Source: Clostridia bacterium (GTDB lineage Bacteria > Bacillota > Clostridia > Oscillospirales > Acutalibacteraceae). From it: a stretch of 57,108 nt of DNA. The translations under genes were made by a program, and so were the position numbers. Below the pieces are notes generated by a model. It was not told where the DNA came from. It was given only the letters and a program-made list of their open reading frames with translations, and made no database searches. Below are positions 26,680 through 35,436 of this stretch, one piece after another (the first letter of the stretch is position 1; every line of letters begins with the position of its first letter). The DNA is taken from NCBI GenBank assembly GCA_017436225.1, contig JAFSDM010000023.1, forward strand, positions 1 through 57,108, read 5' to 3'.

Positions 26680-28236
26680 TTATTTAGCGTAATCAATCGC
26701 ACGATTTTCGCGAATGATATTTACCTTAATCTGACCTGGATATTCAAGCTCATCCTCATAGCGTTTTGCAATGTCACGAGCGATAATAACCATTTGGTCA
26801 TCAGATACCTGTTCGGGCTTAACAACAACACGAACCTCACGGCCTGCCTGAATAGCGAATGATGACTCAACACCATTAAAGGAATTGGCGATTTCCTCCA
26901 ACTTTTCAAGACGTTTAATGTAGCTTTCGATGTTTTCACGACGAGCGCCGGGACGTGCGGCAGAAATAGCATCAGCTGCCTGAACAAGACAGGCGATAAC
27001 AGTTTTGGCCTCTACGTCACCGTGGTGAGCGTGGATAGCGTGAATAACCGCTTCGCTTTCCTTACATTTTCTGGCGGCTTCAACACCAAGCTGAATGTGT
27101 GAACCTTCCTGCTCGTGGTCAATAGCCTTACCAATATCGTGGAGAAGACCTGCACGGCGCGCAAGGGTAACATCCTCACCAAGCTCGGCAGCCATAAGAC
27201 CTGCCAAGTGGCAAACCTCCATAGAATGGTTGAGCACGTTTTGACCGTAGCTTGTACGGTAATGAAGTCTACCAAGTAAACGAATAAGATCGGGGTGCAG
27301 GCTGTGAAGACCTGCATCAAGCATAGCGCGCTCACCCTCCTGCTTGATAGTATGCTCAACCTCGGCTTTAGCCTTGGCAACCATTTCTTCAATGCGGGCG
27401 GGGTGTATACGACCGTCTAAAATCAACTTTTCAAGGGACAAACGTGCAATTTCACGACGAACGGGATCAAAGCTTGAAAGGGTAATTGCCTCGGGAGTAT
27501 CATCAATAATAAGGTCAACGCCTGTTGCGGTTTCAAGGGCACGGATATTTCTACCCTCTCTACCGATAATGCGACCCTTCATTTCATCATTGGGAAGCTC
27601 AACAACTGAAATAGTTGCCTCAGAGGAATGGTCGGCAGCACAGCGCTGAATTGCCTGAGAAATAAGCTCTCTGGCTTTTTGATCGGTTTCCTCCTTAAAC
27701 TGTTGCTCAAATTCCAAAATTTTAACGGCTTTATCATGGTTAAGCTCACCATCTAAAGCGGAAAGAAGCTGTTCTTTAGCCTGCTCCGCGGTAAGACCCG
27801 AAATTCTTTCCAGCATTTCAAACTGGCTTTTTTTGAGTTGCTCTACCTCGGAAAGTTTATCCTCAACCTCTTTAGTGCGTTTTGCAAGTTTTTCTTCCTT
27901 AACCTCAAGGTTATCTACCTTACGGTCAAGATTTTCTTCCTTTTGTTGAAGCCTGTGTTCTAAACGTTGAACTTCACTTCTGCGCTCACGGATATCTTTA
28001 TCTGCTTCGGCGCGCTGACGGTGAATTTCATCCTTAGCCTCGATTAAAATTTCTTTTTTCTTAGCCTCTGCATTTTTAAGGGCGTCGCTTAAGATTCTAC
28101 GAGCCTCATCCTCTGCAGAGCCAATGGTTGTACGGTCTGCCTTACGTCGAAAAGCGGAGCCTGCAACGAAGCAAACCAAACCTATAACCACAGCGATTGC
28201 CGCCGCAATTATGTAAAAAAGTGGACTTGTGGGCAT
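26680..28236 (-). CDS. rny: Ribonuclease Y
   Basis: A 518-aa membrane-bound endoribonuclease for mRNA turnover. N-terminal transmembrane helix ([20 protein letters not shown]), a long charged coiled coil to about 200, a KH domain with [15 protein letters not shown], and an HD domain with [12 protein letters not shown]. The start MPTSPLF at 28236 is 9 nt after AAGGAGG; the alternative ATG at 28242 is too close and the frame further upstream lies in the leader. The transcript has a long structured 5' region. Confidence 0.95.
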   Translation of the reverse strand: MPTSPLFYIIAAAIAVVIGLVCFVAGSAFRRKADRTTIGSAEDEARRILSDALKNAEAKKKEILIEAKDEIHRQRAEADKDIRERRSEVQRLEHRLQQKEENLDRKVDNLEVKEEKLAKRTKEVEDKLSEVEQLKKSQFEMLERISGLTAEQAKEQLLSALDGELNHDKAVKILEFEQQFKEETDQKARELISQAIQRCAADHSSEATISVVELPNDEMKGRIIGREGRNIRALETATGVDLIIDDTPEAITLSSFDPVRREIARLSLEKLILDGRIHPARIEEMVAKAKAEVEHTIKQEGERAMLDAGLHSLHPDLIRLLGRLHYRTSYGQNVLNHSMEVCHLAGLMAAELGEDVTLARRAGLLHDIGKAIDHEQEGSHIQLGVEAARKCKESEAVIHAIHAHHGDVEAKTVIACLVQAADAISAARPGARRENIESYIKRLEKLEEIANSFNGVESSFAIQAGREVRVVVKPEQVSDDQMVIIARDIAKRYEDELEYPGQIKVNIIRENRAIDYAK

Positions 28237-28410
28237 TAACATGCACCTCCTTATATTATAAAGCGTTGTACCCCTATAAAGAGCCACGCGTTGTAGGCAG
28301 GGATTTCACCCGCCGACTTGTTTATATTCGTGTGTTTTTATGCCCGCCAAAGCACAAAAGCCACACACTAAGTTTGATGGTAAAAATGTATACCATAAAC
28401 CAATATACCA
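28237..28410 (-). promoter_or_regulatory. Long structured 5' leader of rny
   Basis: About 170 nt between the predicted start of transcription and the gene. On the minus strand: GTGTGT...ACACAC enclosing about 28 nt including GGCGGGC; then hairpin GGCGGG TGAAAT CCCTGCC; then the direct repeat TACAACGC twice, 19 nt apart, with CCCTG and AGGGG that could pair. I do not recognise it as a named riboswitch. It may be a cis-regulatory element for rny. Confidence 0.5.
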
Positions 28411-28416
28411 TATTAT

Positions 28417-28445
28417 ATTTTATACCTATTTGGTGTATATGTCAA
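28417..28445 (-). promoter_or_regulatory. Promoter of the rny transcript
   Basis: Minus strand TTGACA (28440-28445), 17-bp spacer, TAAAAT (28417-28422). Confidence 0.8.
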
Positions 28446-28512
28446 GAAAAAAATAATTAAAATTACAATATATTGAGATAAAAAGTTCGTTCGGCGGTGT
28501 TAATTTTTTAAC

Positions 28513-28558
28513 ACATATAAAAGGGCAAAAGGCCTTATTCTTTAGACCTTTTACCCTT
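28513..28558 (-). terminator. Terminator overlapping the end of the 63-aa gene
   Basis: Stem 28521-28534 with 28545-28558 (two G-U pairs), then CCCTTTTATATG on minus. The stop codon of the gene is in the loop. Confidence 0.7.
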
Positions 28559-28726
28559 CTTAGAAATGCCTTGCGCGATTTTTGGGAAAGCGTTACCACT
28601 ATCGTTTGTAGGCTGAATGTTATAGGTGCCGTACTTATTTATAAGCTCAAACGCCGTTTCGGGTTGACCCATAACGCTATTTGCCGAGGGGGTGAATAAA
28701 TCCACCTTTTCTTTTGATTTTTTCAT
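28535..28726 (-). CDS. Small conserved-looking protein of unknown function (63 aa)
   Basis: A 63-aa soluble protein with basic ends (MKKSKEK; SKKGKRSKE) and a middle FTPSANSVMGQPETAFELIN then KYGTYNIQPTNDSGNAFPKI. The ribosome site AGAGGTGA is 7 nt before the ATG, and the last codons form one arm of a terminator, which supports a real gene. I do not assign a function. No paralogue in the window. Confidence 0.65.
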   Translation of the reverse strand: MKKSKEKVDLFTPSANSVMGQPETAFELINKYGTYNIQPTNDSGNAFPKIAQGISKKGKRSKE

Positions 28727-28834
28727 TTTATCACCTCTAAACTTATTTTAGACGTATTTAAAATGAAAATGAAAGTAAAATTTTTCTTTTTCTCGGCACT
28801 AATTACACAAAGTGCCTCTTTGCTTTGTATAACC

Positions 28835-29929
28835 TCACCCCAAATACTGCGAGTTAATTCTGTTTTCAGGTTTTAAATCAAAAGTATACAAAACAAAAAT
28901 AAATAACCATTCGAGCGGTTTCATAATAAAATAAACAAGGTTAGAGCGCCGCTTTGTAGTTATGTGTTTTGAAATTGGCAAACCGATTTTATCATAAGTT
29001 TTTCTTATTATTTTATGCGTTTTAGGCAGTTTTTCGGCTATTAAATCCTCAAAAGCGTTTGCGATAAGCAACTGCCTGTTTACAACAATCAGTCTGTTTC
29101 CACGCTTGCCCGCGCGAACGGGCTTTACAACCCTTTCATCACCGCAAGCGGCTACTGTGCAAAGGTAATGCCCGTGGTAATCAAGCCTTGGTGGTGGTAT
29201 TTTTTGTGACAAGGTCCATTCTGCAGTTTCGGTAAAGGCCTTTATTATGGAATCGGGCTGCTGACCAAAAAGGGTAAGAATTGTAATCAAAATTAAAAGC
29301 AAGGGAAAGACAAGCAAAAATGAAATTACCATAAAGGATGCTGATTTGCTTAAAAGCACCTTGCAAAACTGCAAAAATTTATTTTTATAATTTCTTTCGG
29401 CAATATTTTTTGAAAATTCTCTAACAGATTTTTTCATTAATCTTATAGAGCAAATCACATAGTTCCAGGGCAAAACAAGTAAAAACGGGGCGTTGAAATT
29501 ATCCAAATCACAGCCAAGCTGAACGGTTATAGCTACCGTTAAGAAAACACCTATAAACATGCCGCTGTAGCATAGCGCCGCTATTACGGGTGAAAGCCAT
29601 TTGCCTATAACCCTTGGCAACAAATACCCCCAAAAAGCAACTAGCGACAGTATTATAACTGTGGGTAACGATTCAAATGAAATGGGAGTATAGGTGCCGC
29701 CCTCACTGAATTTATTAACAAAATACACAGGCACATTCCATTCCACAAATTCAGAAAAATCAATAAGCAACGCCGTAAGAGGAATACCTAAACCAAATAT
29801 TAATAAATCAACCAAATTTACCGTTTTGACCTTGAATTTTTCCTCTTTAAAAAGAAAAATAATATTAAATATCGTTAAGCCAATAGGTATGCTAATAATA
29901 CAAACAAAAATGAAAAGCAGTATTTCCAA
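28835..29929 (-). CDS. DUF6688-family integral membrane protein
   Basis: A 364-aa protein with five or six hydrophobic helices in the first 225 residues, then a cytoplasmic-looking domain: HYLCTVAACGDERVVKPVRAG near 253, NRQLLIANAFEDLI near 284, YDKIGLPISKHI near 312 and MKPLEWLF near 336, which I recognise as the DUF6688 pattern. Function unknown. Start codon is TTG, about 7 nt after AAGGGGTGA. It is the last gene of a four-gene minus-strand run that starts with a DUF2975 protein. Confidence 0.75.
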   Translation of the reverse strand: MEILLFIFVCIISIPIGLTIFNIIFLFKEEKFKVKTVNLVDLLIFGLGIPLTALLIDFSEFVEWNVPVYFVNKFSEGGTYTPISFESLPTVIILSLVAFWGYLLPRVIGKWLSPVIAALCYSGMFIGVFLTVAITVQLGCDLDNFNAPFLLVLPWNYVICSIRLMKKSVREFSKNIAERNYKNKFLQFCKVLLSKSASFMVISFLLVFPLLLILITILTLFGQQPDSIIKAFTETAEWTLSQKIPPPRLDYHGHYLCTVAACGDERVVKPVRAGKRGNRLIVVNRQLLIANAFEDLIAEKLPKTHKIIRKTYDKIGLPISKHITTKRRSNLVYFIMKPLEWLFIFVLYTFDLKPENRINSQYLG

Positions 29930-29940
29930 ACAATCACCCC

Positions 29941-30249
29941 TTAAGCTGCAACACCCAAAATACCAATTATAATAAACAAAATCACAAAAGCCCCGGAAAA
30001 GTATTTTAAAATTTTAAAACTATTTAAAAAAATCAAAATATATGAAAGAAAAAAGCCTACTGTAGAGCATATGAATATTACAGCTTTAGTTAATCCATAT
30101 GCAAGTGTTTCTGAGCCACTTACGTTCTGAAATGCAGATAACCTTTCCGCTTCTGCCAACAAAGCAAAATATTCTGAAACTACTGTCGCGAACAGTAGCG
30201 GTAAAATGGCAAAGAACATAATGGAGATTATTTTCTTAAATACCTTCAT
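29941..30249 (-). CDS. Small membrane protein, unknown (102 aa)
   Basis: Three hydrophobic segments (about residues 4-24, 52-75 and 78-98) with a short loop SAFQNVSGSETLAYGLTK between. Start chosen at ATG 30249, 8 nt after AAGGG; a longer frame back to 30312 overlaps the HTH gene and is rejected. It follows the HTH gene by 5 nt. Not recognised as a named family. Confidence 0.65.
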   Translation of the reverse strand: MKVFKKIISIMFFAILPLLFATVVSEYFALLAEAERLSAFQNVSGSETLAYGLTKAVIFICSTVGFFLSYILIFLNSFKILKYFSGAFVILFIIIGILGVAA

Positions 30250-30254
30250 TTCAG

Positions 30255-30461
30255 CTACCCTTCGTGGCGATATTCTAAAATATCCCCTACCTCGCACTCC
30301 AAAACCTCGCAAATAGATTCTAAGGTTGAAAAGCGAATTGCCTTTGCTTTATTGTTTTTTAGTATTGAAAGGTTGGCAAGGGTAATTCCAACCCTTTCAG
30401 AAAGCTCGTTTAAAGAGATTTTTCTTTTTGCCATCATAACATCTAAATTAACGTTTATCAT
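30255..30461 (-). CDS. HTH Cro/CI-type regulator (YozG-like)
   Basis: A 68-aa single-domain regulator: MMAKRKISLNELSERVGITL, recognition helix around LANLSILKNNKAKAIRFSTL, end ECEVGDILEY. Such short HTH proteins are commonly encoded right after a DUF2975 membrane protein, as here (10 nt gap), and probably regulate their own operon. Confidence 0.88.
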   Translation of the reverse strand: MINVNLDVMMAKRKISLNELSERVGITLANLSILKNNKAKAIRFSTLESICEVLECEVGDILEYRHEG

Positions 30462-30470
30462 AGCGGCACC

Positions 30471-30944
30471 TCACACAGTAAAATCGTTTTCGGATTTAAT
30501 TTCGGTGGCTTTTTCAATAACATTTTTAACAACGCGAACGCAAAGTCCGAGGAAAAGAGCCGCAAAAGCAATCACAGACGAAAGTGTGAAATAGTAGGTA
30601 AGCAGGGCAAAAATTGCGCCCACGCCTATGCTACACCACGAAATGCCTCTGATTAGGCTAACACTTTTGGAAGAAAAAATATTTTCCCCTTTTACCTGCA
30701 AAAGCAGCGTAAAAAGAAGTATGTTTGCAAGCAATGCCAAGGCTAGTATAAAATACGCCGCCACTAAAGCTAAAACTTCATCGTTAGCGGTAACCTCCAC
30801 CCTTGCGGTAATTTCACCCGAAAATCTAAGGAGAGAATTTGATATTTTTGGGAGAAATACGCCAACCATAGCCAAAACACAGAAAAATCCGCCCGATATA
30901 ACAAGCGATAAATTAACCGAAGCTTTACCTGAAATTTTAAGCAT
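30471..30944 (-). CDS. DUF2975-family membrane protein
   Basis: A 157-aa protein with four hydrophobic helices (about residues 10-30, 58-83, 98-115 and 118-137) and the family loop VKGENIFSSKSVSLIRGISW near 87. It pairs with the HTH gene downstream; this pair is widespread in Firmicutes and is thought to be a membrane-linked regulatory unit. First gene of the run; promoter identified at 30987. Confidence 0.85.
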   Translation of the reverse strand: MLKISGKASVNLSLVISGGFFCVLAMVGVFLPKISNSLLRFSGEITARVEVTANDEVLALVAAYFILALALLANILLFTLLLQVKGENIFSSKSVSLIRGISWCSIGVGAIFALLTYYFTLSSVIAFAALFLGLCVRVVKNVIEKATEIKSENDFTV

Positions 30945-30986
30945 TTTTAAACACTCTCCATAAAATAAATTATTGTTTACAATCGC

Positions 30987-31015
30987 ATAATAACATATTG
31001 TGTTTTGTTTGTCAA
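30987..31015 (-). promoter_or_regulatory. Promoter of the DUF2975-HTH-DUF6688 operon
   Basis: Minus strand TTGACA (31010-31015), 17-bp spacer, TATTAT (30987-30992). Confidence 0.82.
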
Positions 31016-31081
31016 TATATTTTTATCGAAAAACAACAAACTTTTATTTCAAATAAATAATTCAAAGCATTTTATTGCCAA

Positions 31082-31110
31082 TTGATTATTTGTCTGACTT
31101 GCGGTATAAT
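31082..31110 (+). promoter_or_regulatory. Promoter of the D-2-hydroxyacid dehydrogenase gene
   Basis: TTGATT (31082-31087), 17-bp spacer, TATAAT (31105-31110). Confidence 0.78.
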
Positions 31111-31142
31111 AAATAAAGATTTAAATTTTCAGGAGGATTTTT

Positions 31143-32129
31143 ATGAAAAGAATAGCCTTTTTTGACACCAAGCCATACGATAAGATTTGGTTTGATGAAT
31201 TTAATAACGGAAAATATGAAATCGTTTATTTTGAAGGCAAGCTTAACCGACACACCGTTGGAATTACAAGAGATTTTGATGCAGTTTGCGGTTTTGTAAA
31301 TGATGATATTAACGAATACGTTATAAACTCGCTAGTAAAAAACAAAATAAAAATACTTGCAATGCGGTCGGCGGGCTACAGTAATGTAGATTTAAAGGCG
31401 GCAAAGGGCAAACTGCCTGTGGTTAGAGTTCCCGCCTACTCGCCCTATGCCGTTGCCGAACACGCAATGGGACTTCTTTTAACGGTAAACCGCAAGCTTG
31501 CGAGAGCCGTTACCAGAACAAGAGATTTTAACTTCAGCATTGTAGGGCTTATGGGGGTTGACCTTCACGGCAAAACGGTTGGCGTTATAGGTACGGGCAC
31601 CATAGGCAGAGTTTTTATAAATATTTGCAAGGGCTTTGGTATGAATGTGCTAGCCTATGATCCCCACCCCAACAAGGAACTGGATATTCAGTATGTATCG
31701 CTTGAAGAGCTTTTTAAAAACAGCGATATTATATCGCTTCACTGCCCGCTAACCGACAGCTCCTATCACATTTTAAATGAAGATGCCTTTAAACGTATGA
31801 AAAAGGGTGTGTTTATAATAAACACCTCTCGCGGCGCATTAGTAGACGCTGCCGCTTTGCTTGACGCCCTTAACAGCGAAAAGGTGCGAGGTGCGGCGCT
31901 TGATGTTTACGAAGAAGAAACCGACTTCTTTTTTGAGGATATGTCGGGAATGATTATAAAGGATGACACCCTTTCGCTTTTAATAAGCCACCCCAATGTT
32001 GTTATGACTTCTCACCAAGCGTTTTTAACCGAAGAGGCATTGAAAGCAATAGCCAAAACCACGCTTCAAAATTTTGATGATTTTTTTGCAGGGAAACCCC
32101 TTAAAAACGAGGTTTTAAAATCAAACTAA
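31143..32129 (+). CDS. ldhA: D-2-hydroxyacid dehydrogenase, D-lactate dehydrogenase type
   Basis: A 328-aa NAD-dependent D-isomer-specific dehydrogenase. NAD motif VGVIGTGTIGR near residue 146, catalytic arginine in NTSRGALVD near 233, glutamate in ALDVYEEE near 256 and histidine in TSHQAFLTEEAL near 294. Length and C-terminal layout match fermentative D-LDH (pyruvate to D-lactate). Related vancomycin-type VanH and 2-hydroxyisocaproate enzymes are alternatives. Single gene with its own promoter and terminator. Confidence 0.88.
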   Translation: MKRIAFFDTKPYDKIWFDEFNNGKYEIVYFEGKLNRHTVGITRDFDAVCGFVNDDINEYVINSLVKNKIKILAMRSAGYSNVDLKAAKGKLPVVRVPAYSPYAVAEHAMGLLLTVNRKLARAVTRTRDFNFSIVGLMGVDLHGKTVGVIGTGTIGRVFINICKGFGMNVLAYDPHPNKELDIQYVSLEELFKNSDIISLHCPLTDSSYHILNEDAFKRMKKGVFIINTSRGALVDAAALLDALNSEKVRGAALDVYEEETDFFFEDMSGMIIKDDTLSLLISHPNVVMTSHQAFLTEEALKAIAKTTLQNFDDFFAGKPLKNEVLKSN

Positions 32130-32153
32130 GCCTGTATTTTGTTTCTATAAAGT

Positions 32154-32196
32154 AAAAACACGGCAGAAAAAACAATTTCTGCCGTGTTTTAATTTA
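32154..32196 (+). terminator. Terminator between ldhA and aspS
   Basis: Fifteen-bp stem 32155-32169 with 32176-32190; T/A-runs on both flanks make it bidirectional. Confidence 0.88.
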
Positions 32197-32204
32197 GGAT
32201 TTGT

Positions 32205-34004
32205 CTATTCTTCTGTTTTTTCGGGTTTTAACACCTGAATACTTAAATCAGTTAGCTGAACTTCATCAACGTTGCCCGGAGCACCGCTCATAAGCTCGCT
32301 TGCGTTGGCAACCTTGGGGAAGGCAATAACGTCACGAATGGACTCGCTTCCGCACATAAGCATTACCAATCGGTCAAGACCGAGACCAAAGCCGCCGTGG
32401 GGTGGTGCGCCGTAGCGGTAGGCATCTACTAAAAATCCAAACTTTTCTGCCGCCTCTTCATCTGAAAGGCCGAGCGCCGCAAACATTTTCTTTTGAAGCT
32501 CGGGGTCGTTAATACGTATAGAGCCTGAAGAAAGCTCAACACCGTTAAGCACAAGGTCATAAGCCTTGGCAAAAACCTTTTCGGGAGCGGTATCAAGATA
32601 CTGCAAGCACTCATCAAGGGGAGAAGTGAATGGATGGTGCATAGCATCCCAGTTGCCTGTTTCTTCATTATACTCAAAGAAGGGGAATTCGGTAATCCAA
32701 AGGAATTCATAACCTTCGGGGATAATATCAAGCTTTTGGGCAACCTGTAAACGAAGTGCGCCGAGAACGCTTAAGGTAACCGATTTTTTATCGGCAATAA
32801 ATAAAGCAACGTCGCCCTTTTCCACTCCCATACGAGCCATCAAAGCGGCAAATTCTTCATCGGTTAAGAACTTTTTGAATGCGCAGGTAGCCTCATCGGC
32901 GTCATCTGCCCAGCGAATAAAGGCAAGACCCTTTGCGCCGATACCCTTTGCGGCTTCGGTTAATTTATCTATCTCTTTACGGGTAAGAAGCTTTGCGCCG
33001 CCCTTTGCGGTAATGCCGCGAACGTAGCCGCCGTTTTTAACTGTATCTGCGAAAACGGAAAATCCGCTGTTTTCTACGATATCTGCAACGTTGATAAGCT
33101 TCATATCAAAACGAACGTCGGGCTTATCGGAGCCGTAATTTTCCATAGCTTCGGTATAGGTCATACGGCGAATGGGGGTAGGAATATCCACATTTAAAAC
33201 ATTTTTGAAAAGATAGTTTACATAACGCTCACCAAGAGCTAAAACATCCTCCATTTCCACAAAGGAAATCTCAACGTCCACCTGAGTGAATTCAGGCTGA
33301 CGGTCTGCGCGCAAATCCTCATCACGGTAGCAACGTGCAATTTGCATATAACGGTCATAGCCAGAAAGCATAAGCAACTGCTTATACATCTGCGGTGACT
33401 GAGGAAGGGCGTAAAAACTGCCCTTATGAATACGGGAGGGCACAAGGTAATCGCGTGCGCCTTCGGGGGTGGACTTAATAAGTGTAGGAGTTTCAATCTC
33501 TAAAAATCCCTCACTATCAAAAAAGTCGCGAGTAACCTTTGTAACCTTATGGCGCATCATAAGATTATTTTGCAAGGTGGGGCGACGAAGGTCTAAATAG
33601 CGGTATTTAAGCCTAAGCTCCTCCTTAACCTGTGTATCATCTAAAATTTCAAAGGGTGGGGTTTCTGCCGAGCCTAAAATTTTAAGCTCCTTAACCTCAA
33701 TTTCAATTTCGCCTGTTGGAATATCAGGGTTTACAGAAGAACGCTTTCTGACAACGCCCTTTGCCATTAAAACGTACTCACTGCGAACCGCAAATGCCTT
33801 AGAAAAAACTTCACGGTCGGTGGTATCATCAAAGGCTAGCTGAACAATACCTGTGCGGTCACGAAGGTCAATAAAAATAAGCTGACCCAAGTCGCGCTGG
33901 CGTGCAGTCCAACCACAAACCGTAACCTCACAGCCTACCTTTTCGGTAGTGAGTGTTCCGCAGTAATCGGTACGGCTTAATCCTTGCATAGTATCTAGCT
34001 TCAT
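32205..34004 (-). CDS. aspS: Aspartyl-tRNA synthetase
   Basis: A 599-aa class II bacterial AspRS with N-terminal OB domain (VTVCGWTARQRDLGQLIFIDL, residue 28), motif 2 region YMQIARCYRDEDLRADRQPE near 214, a central GAD insertion, and motif 3 GFGLGLDRLVMLMCG near 540. No T-box upstream. Whether it is discriminating (AspRS) or also charges tRNA-Asn cannot be settled here; gatCAB is not in the window. Confidence 0.96.
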   Translation of the reverse strand: MKLDTMQGLSRTDYCGTLTTEKVGCEVTVCGWTARQRDLGQLIFIDLRDRTGIVQLAFDDTTDREVFSKAFAVRSEYVLMAKGVVRKRSSVNPDIPTGEIEIEVKELKILGSAETPPFEILDDTQVKEELRLKYRYLDLRRPTLQNNLMMRHKVTKVTRDFFDSEGFLEIETPTLIKSTPEGARDYLVPSRIHKGSFYALPQSPQMYKQLLMLSGYDRYMQIARCYRDEDLRADRQPEFTQVDVEISFVEMEDVLALGERYVNYLFKNVLNVDIPTPIRRMTYTEAMENYGSDKPDVRFDMKLINVADIVENSGFSVFADTVKNGGYVRGITAKGGAKLLTRKEIDKLTEAAKGIGAKGLAFIRWADDADEATCAFKKFLTDEEFAALMARMGVEKGDVALFIADKKSVTLSVLGALRLQVAQKLDIIPEGYEFLWITEFPFFEYNEETGNWDAMHHPFTSPLDECLQYLDTAPEKVFAKAYDLVLNGVELSSGSIRINDPELQKKMFAALGLSDEEAAEKFGFLVDAYRYGAPPHGGFGLGLDRLVMLMCGSESIRDVIAFPKVANASELMSGAPGNVDEVQLTDLSIQVLKPEKTEE

Positions 34005-34047
34005 ATTACAAATACCTCTTTTTTGTTAAATAGGTTAAAGTTATCTA

Positions 34048-34074
34048 GGGCGAACCCTAAAATAGGGTTCGCCC
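34048..34074. other. Perfect hairpin between the MGS-like gene and aspS
   Basis: GGGCGAACCCT (34048-34058) pairs with AGGGTTCGCCC (34064-34074). No strong T-run on either side, so it may be an RNA processing or stability element rather than a terminator. Confidence 0.6.
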
Positions 34075-34086
34075 AATAAAACAAAT

Positions 34087-34491
34087 TTATTTAGTTGGGC
34101 GAACAATATCACGCCAAGCTAAATCGCCACGCTCCAAGCCGTGTATAAGCACCTCGGCAGTAGCAATATTAGTTGCAACAGGAATATTGTGAACATCACA
34201 AAGGTTTAATAAAACCTGCTCATCGGGTTCATTTGTTTTTACTGTCATAGTGTCGCGGAAGAGAAGAACCAGATCGACTTCATCACAGCTAATACGGGAA
34301 GCGATTTGTTGGAAACCGCCCTGTCTACCGCTTAAAAACTTAACAATATCAAGTCCGGTAGCTTCAGAAACCAATTTGCCGGTTGTTCCGGTAGAAAACA
34401 AGCTATGGCGGCTAAGAACGCCACAGTAAGCTATACAAAACTGAACCATAAGTTCTTTTTTTGCATCATGTGCAATAATAGCAATATTCAA
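34087..34491 (-). CDS. Methylglyoxal synthase-like protein lacking two catalytic residues
   Basis: A 134-aa MGS-fold protein. Phosphate-binding parts are kept (IIAHD near residue 5; FSTGTTGKLV near 35), and VKFLSGRQGGFQQI and TKNEPDEQ-like segments align with the active site. In the known enzyme the second segment is GGDQQ and the later loop PHEPD: here the catalytic Asp71 equivalent is Phe and the His98 equivalent is Asn; Asp101 is kept. So it may not make methylglyoxal. Start is TTG 34491, 8 nt after AAGGAG; the frame upstream to 34515 has no ribosome site. It follows minD by 42 nt. Confidence 0.85.
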   Translation of the reverse strand: MNIAIIAHDAKKELMVQFCIAYCGVLSRHSLFSTGTTGKLVSEATGLDIVKFLSGRQGGFQQIASRISCDEVDLVLLFRDTMTVKTNEPDEQVLLNLCDVHNIPVATNIATAEVLIHGLERGDLAWRDIVRPTK

Positions 34492-34533
34492 TCTAATCTC
34501 TCCTTTGACTCTCACCTAAAACCCAAACAGGTT

Positions 34534-35262
34534 TTAAATTTTTTTATATGGCATAAGGGGAATATCATACCCCATTACACGCTTGGCTATTCTTTCAAAC
34601 GCCTTTGCGGCACGAGTTCTTTTGCCAAGCGGCTGACCCGAGCAGCAAGACATATAAATATCCATACTTTGCGGAACAACACCCATAAGGCGAATTCCGC
34701 TTGTATCAATAACCTCATCAATGTTAGCGGTTATTCCCTTTTGCATATTTTTAAAGGATACCCTATTTAAAATAAGCCGTACGGACATAAAATTAAGCTC
34801 TGATAAATCCGCACCCATTATTGCGGCATCCCTTAGGGATACGGCATCGGCATTGCAAACAACCAAGGCTTCGCAGTAGCGCGGCAATGCTGTATAAAGC
34901 TCGTCCACCGTTCCTGCGGGAAAATCAAGTATTATAAAGTCGTAATCCTCCAAAACCTCTGAAATGAAGCGTGAAAACTCTGTAGGATTGATTTTCCCCT
35001 TTAGAGGCGCGGGAAGAAAATCTAAATTTCCAAGGCTAATTACTGCCTCTTGAACGGATTTGTTTTTATCCAGCACGTCACTTAAATCGAAAAGCAAACG
35101 GTCAGACACGCCGAGCATTATATCAAGGCAACGCATACCTGCGTCTAAATCAACAATCAGTACCCTTTCGGAAAGCTTGGCAAGCGCCGTAGCAAGATGC
35201 ACGGAAACACTGGATTTACCTGCACCGCCCTTACCGGAGGTGACAGCTATTAATCTACCCAT
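34534..35262 (-). CDS. minD: MinD-like ParA-family ATPase
   Basis: A 242-aa deviant Walker ATPase: KGGAGKSS near residue 11, VLIVDLDAGMRCLDIMLG near 34, IILDFPAG near 110. The sequence through about 230 tracks MinD, which positions the division septum. The C-terminus ends GYDIPLMPYKKI and lacks an evident amphipathic membrane-targeting helix. MinC and MinE are not in the window. It heads the operon with the MGS-like gene. Confidence 0.82.
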   Translation of the reverse strand: MGRLIAVTSGKGGAGKSSVSVHLATALAKLSERVLIVDLDAGMRCLDIMLGVSDRLLFDLSDVLDKNKSVQEAVISLGNLDFLPAPLKGKINPTEFSRFISEVLEDYDFIILDFPAGTVDELYTALPRYCEALVVCNADAVSLRDAAIMGADLSELNFMSVRLILNRVSFKNMQKGITANIDEVIDTSGIRLMGVVPQSMDIYMSCCSGQPLGKRTRAAKAFERIAKRVMGYDIPLMPYKKI

Positions 35263-35302
35263 AAGCCACCTACTTCCCTTTTCTTTAGCACCAATTGTTG
35301 TT

Positions 35303-35331
35303 ATTTTATCATATTTTTATTATTTTGTAAA
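35303..35331 (-). promoter_or_regulatory. Promoter of minD
   Basis: Minus strand TTTACA (35326-35331), 17-bp spacer, TAAAAT (35303-35308). Confidence 0.7.
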
Positions 35332-35436
35332 CACTTATAACGACATATTTTTTAATTTTTTATTAAATTTTTACAAACTCTTTTTATTATTTCCGATGCA
35401 AAATTCAGGCAAAAATCAATGAAAATTTAAAGCCTT

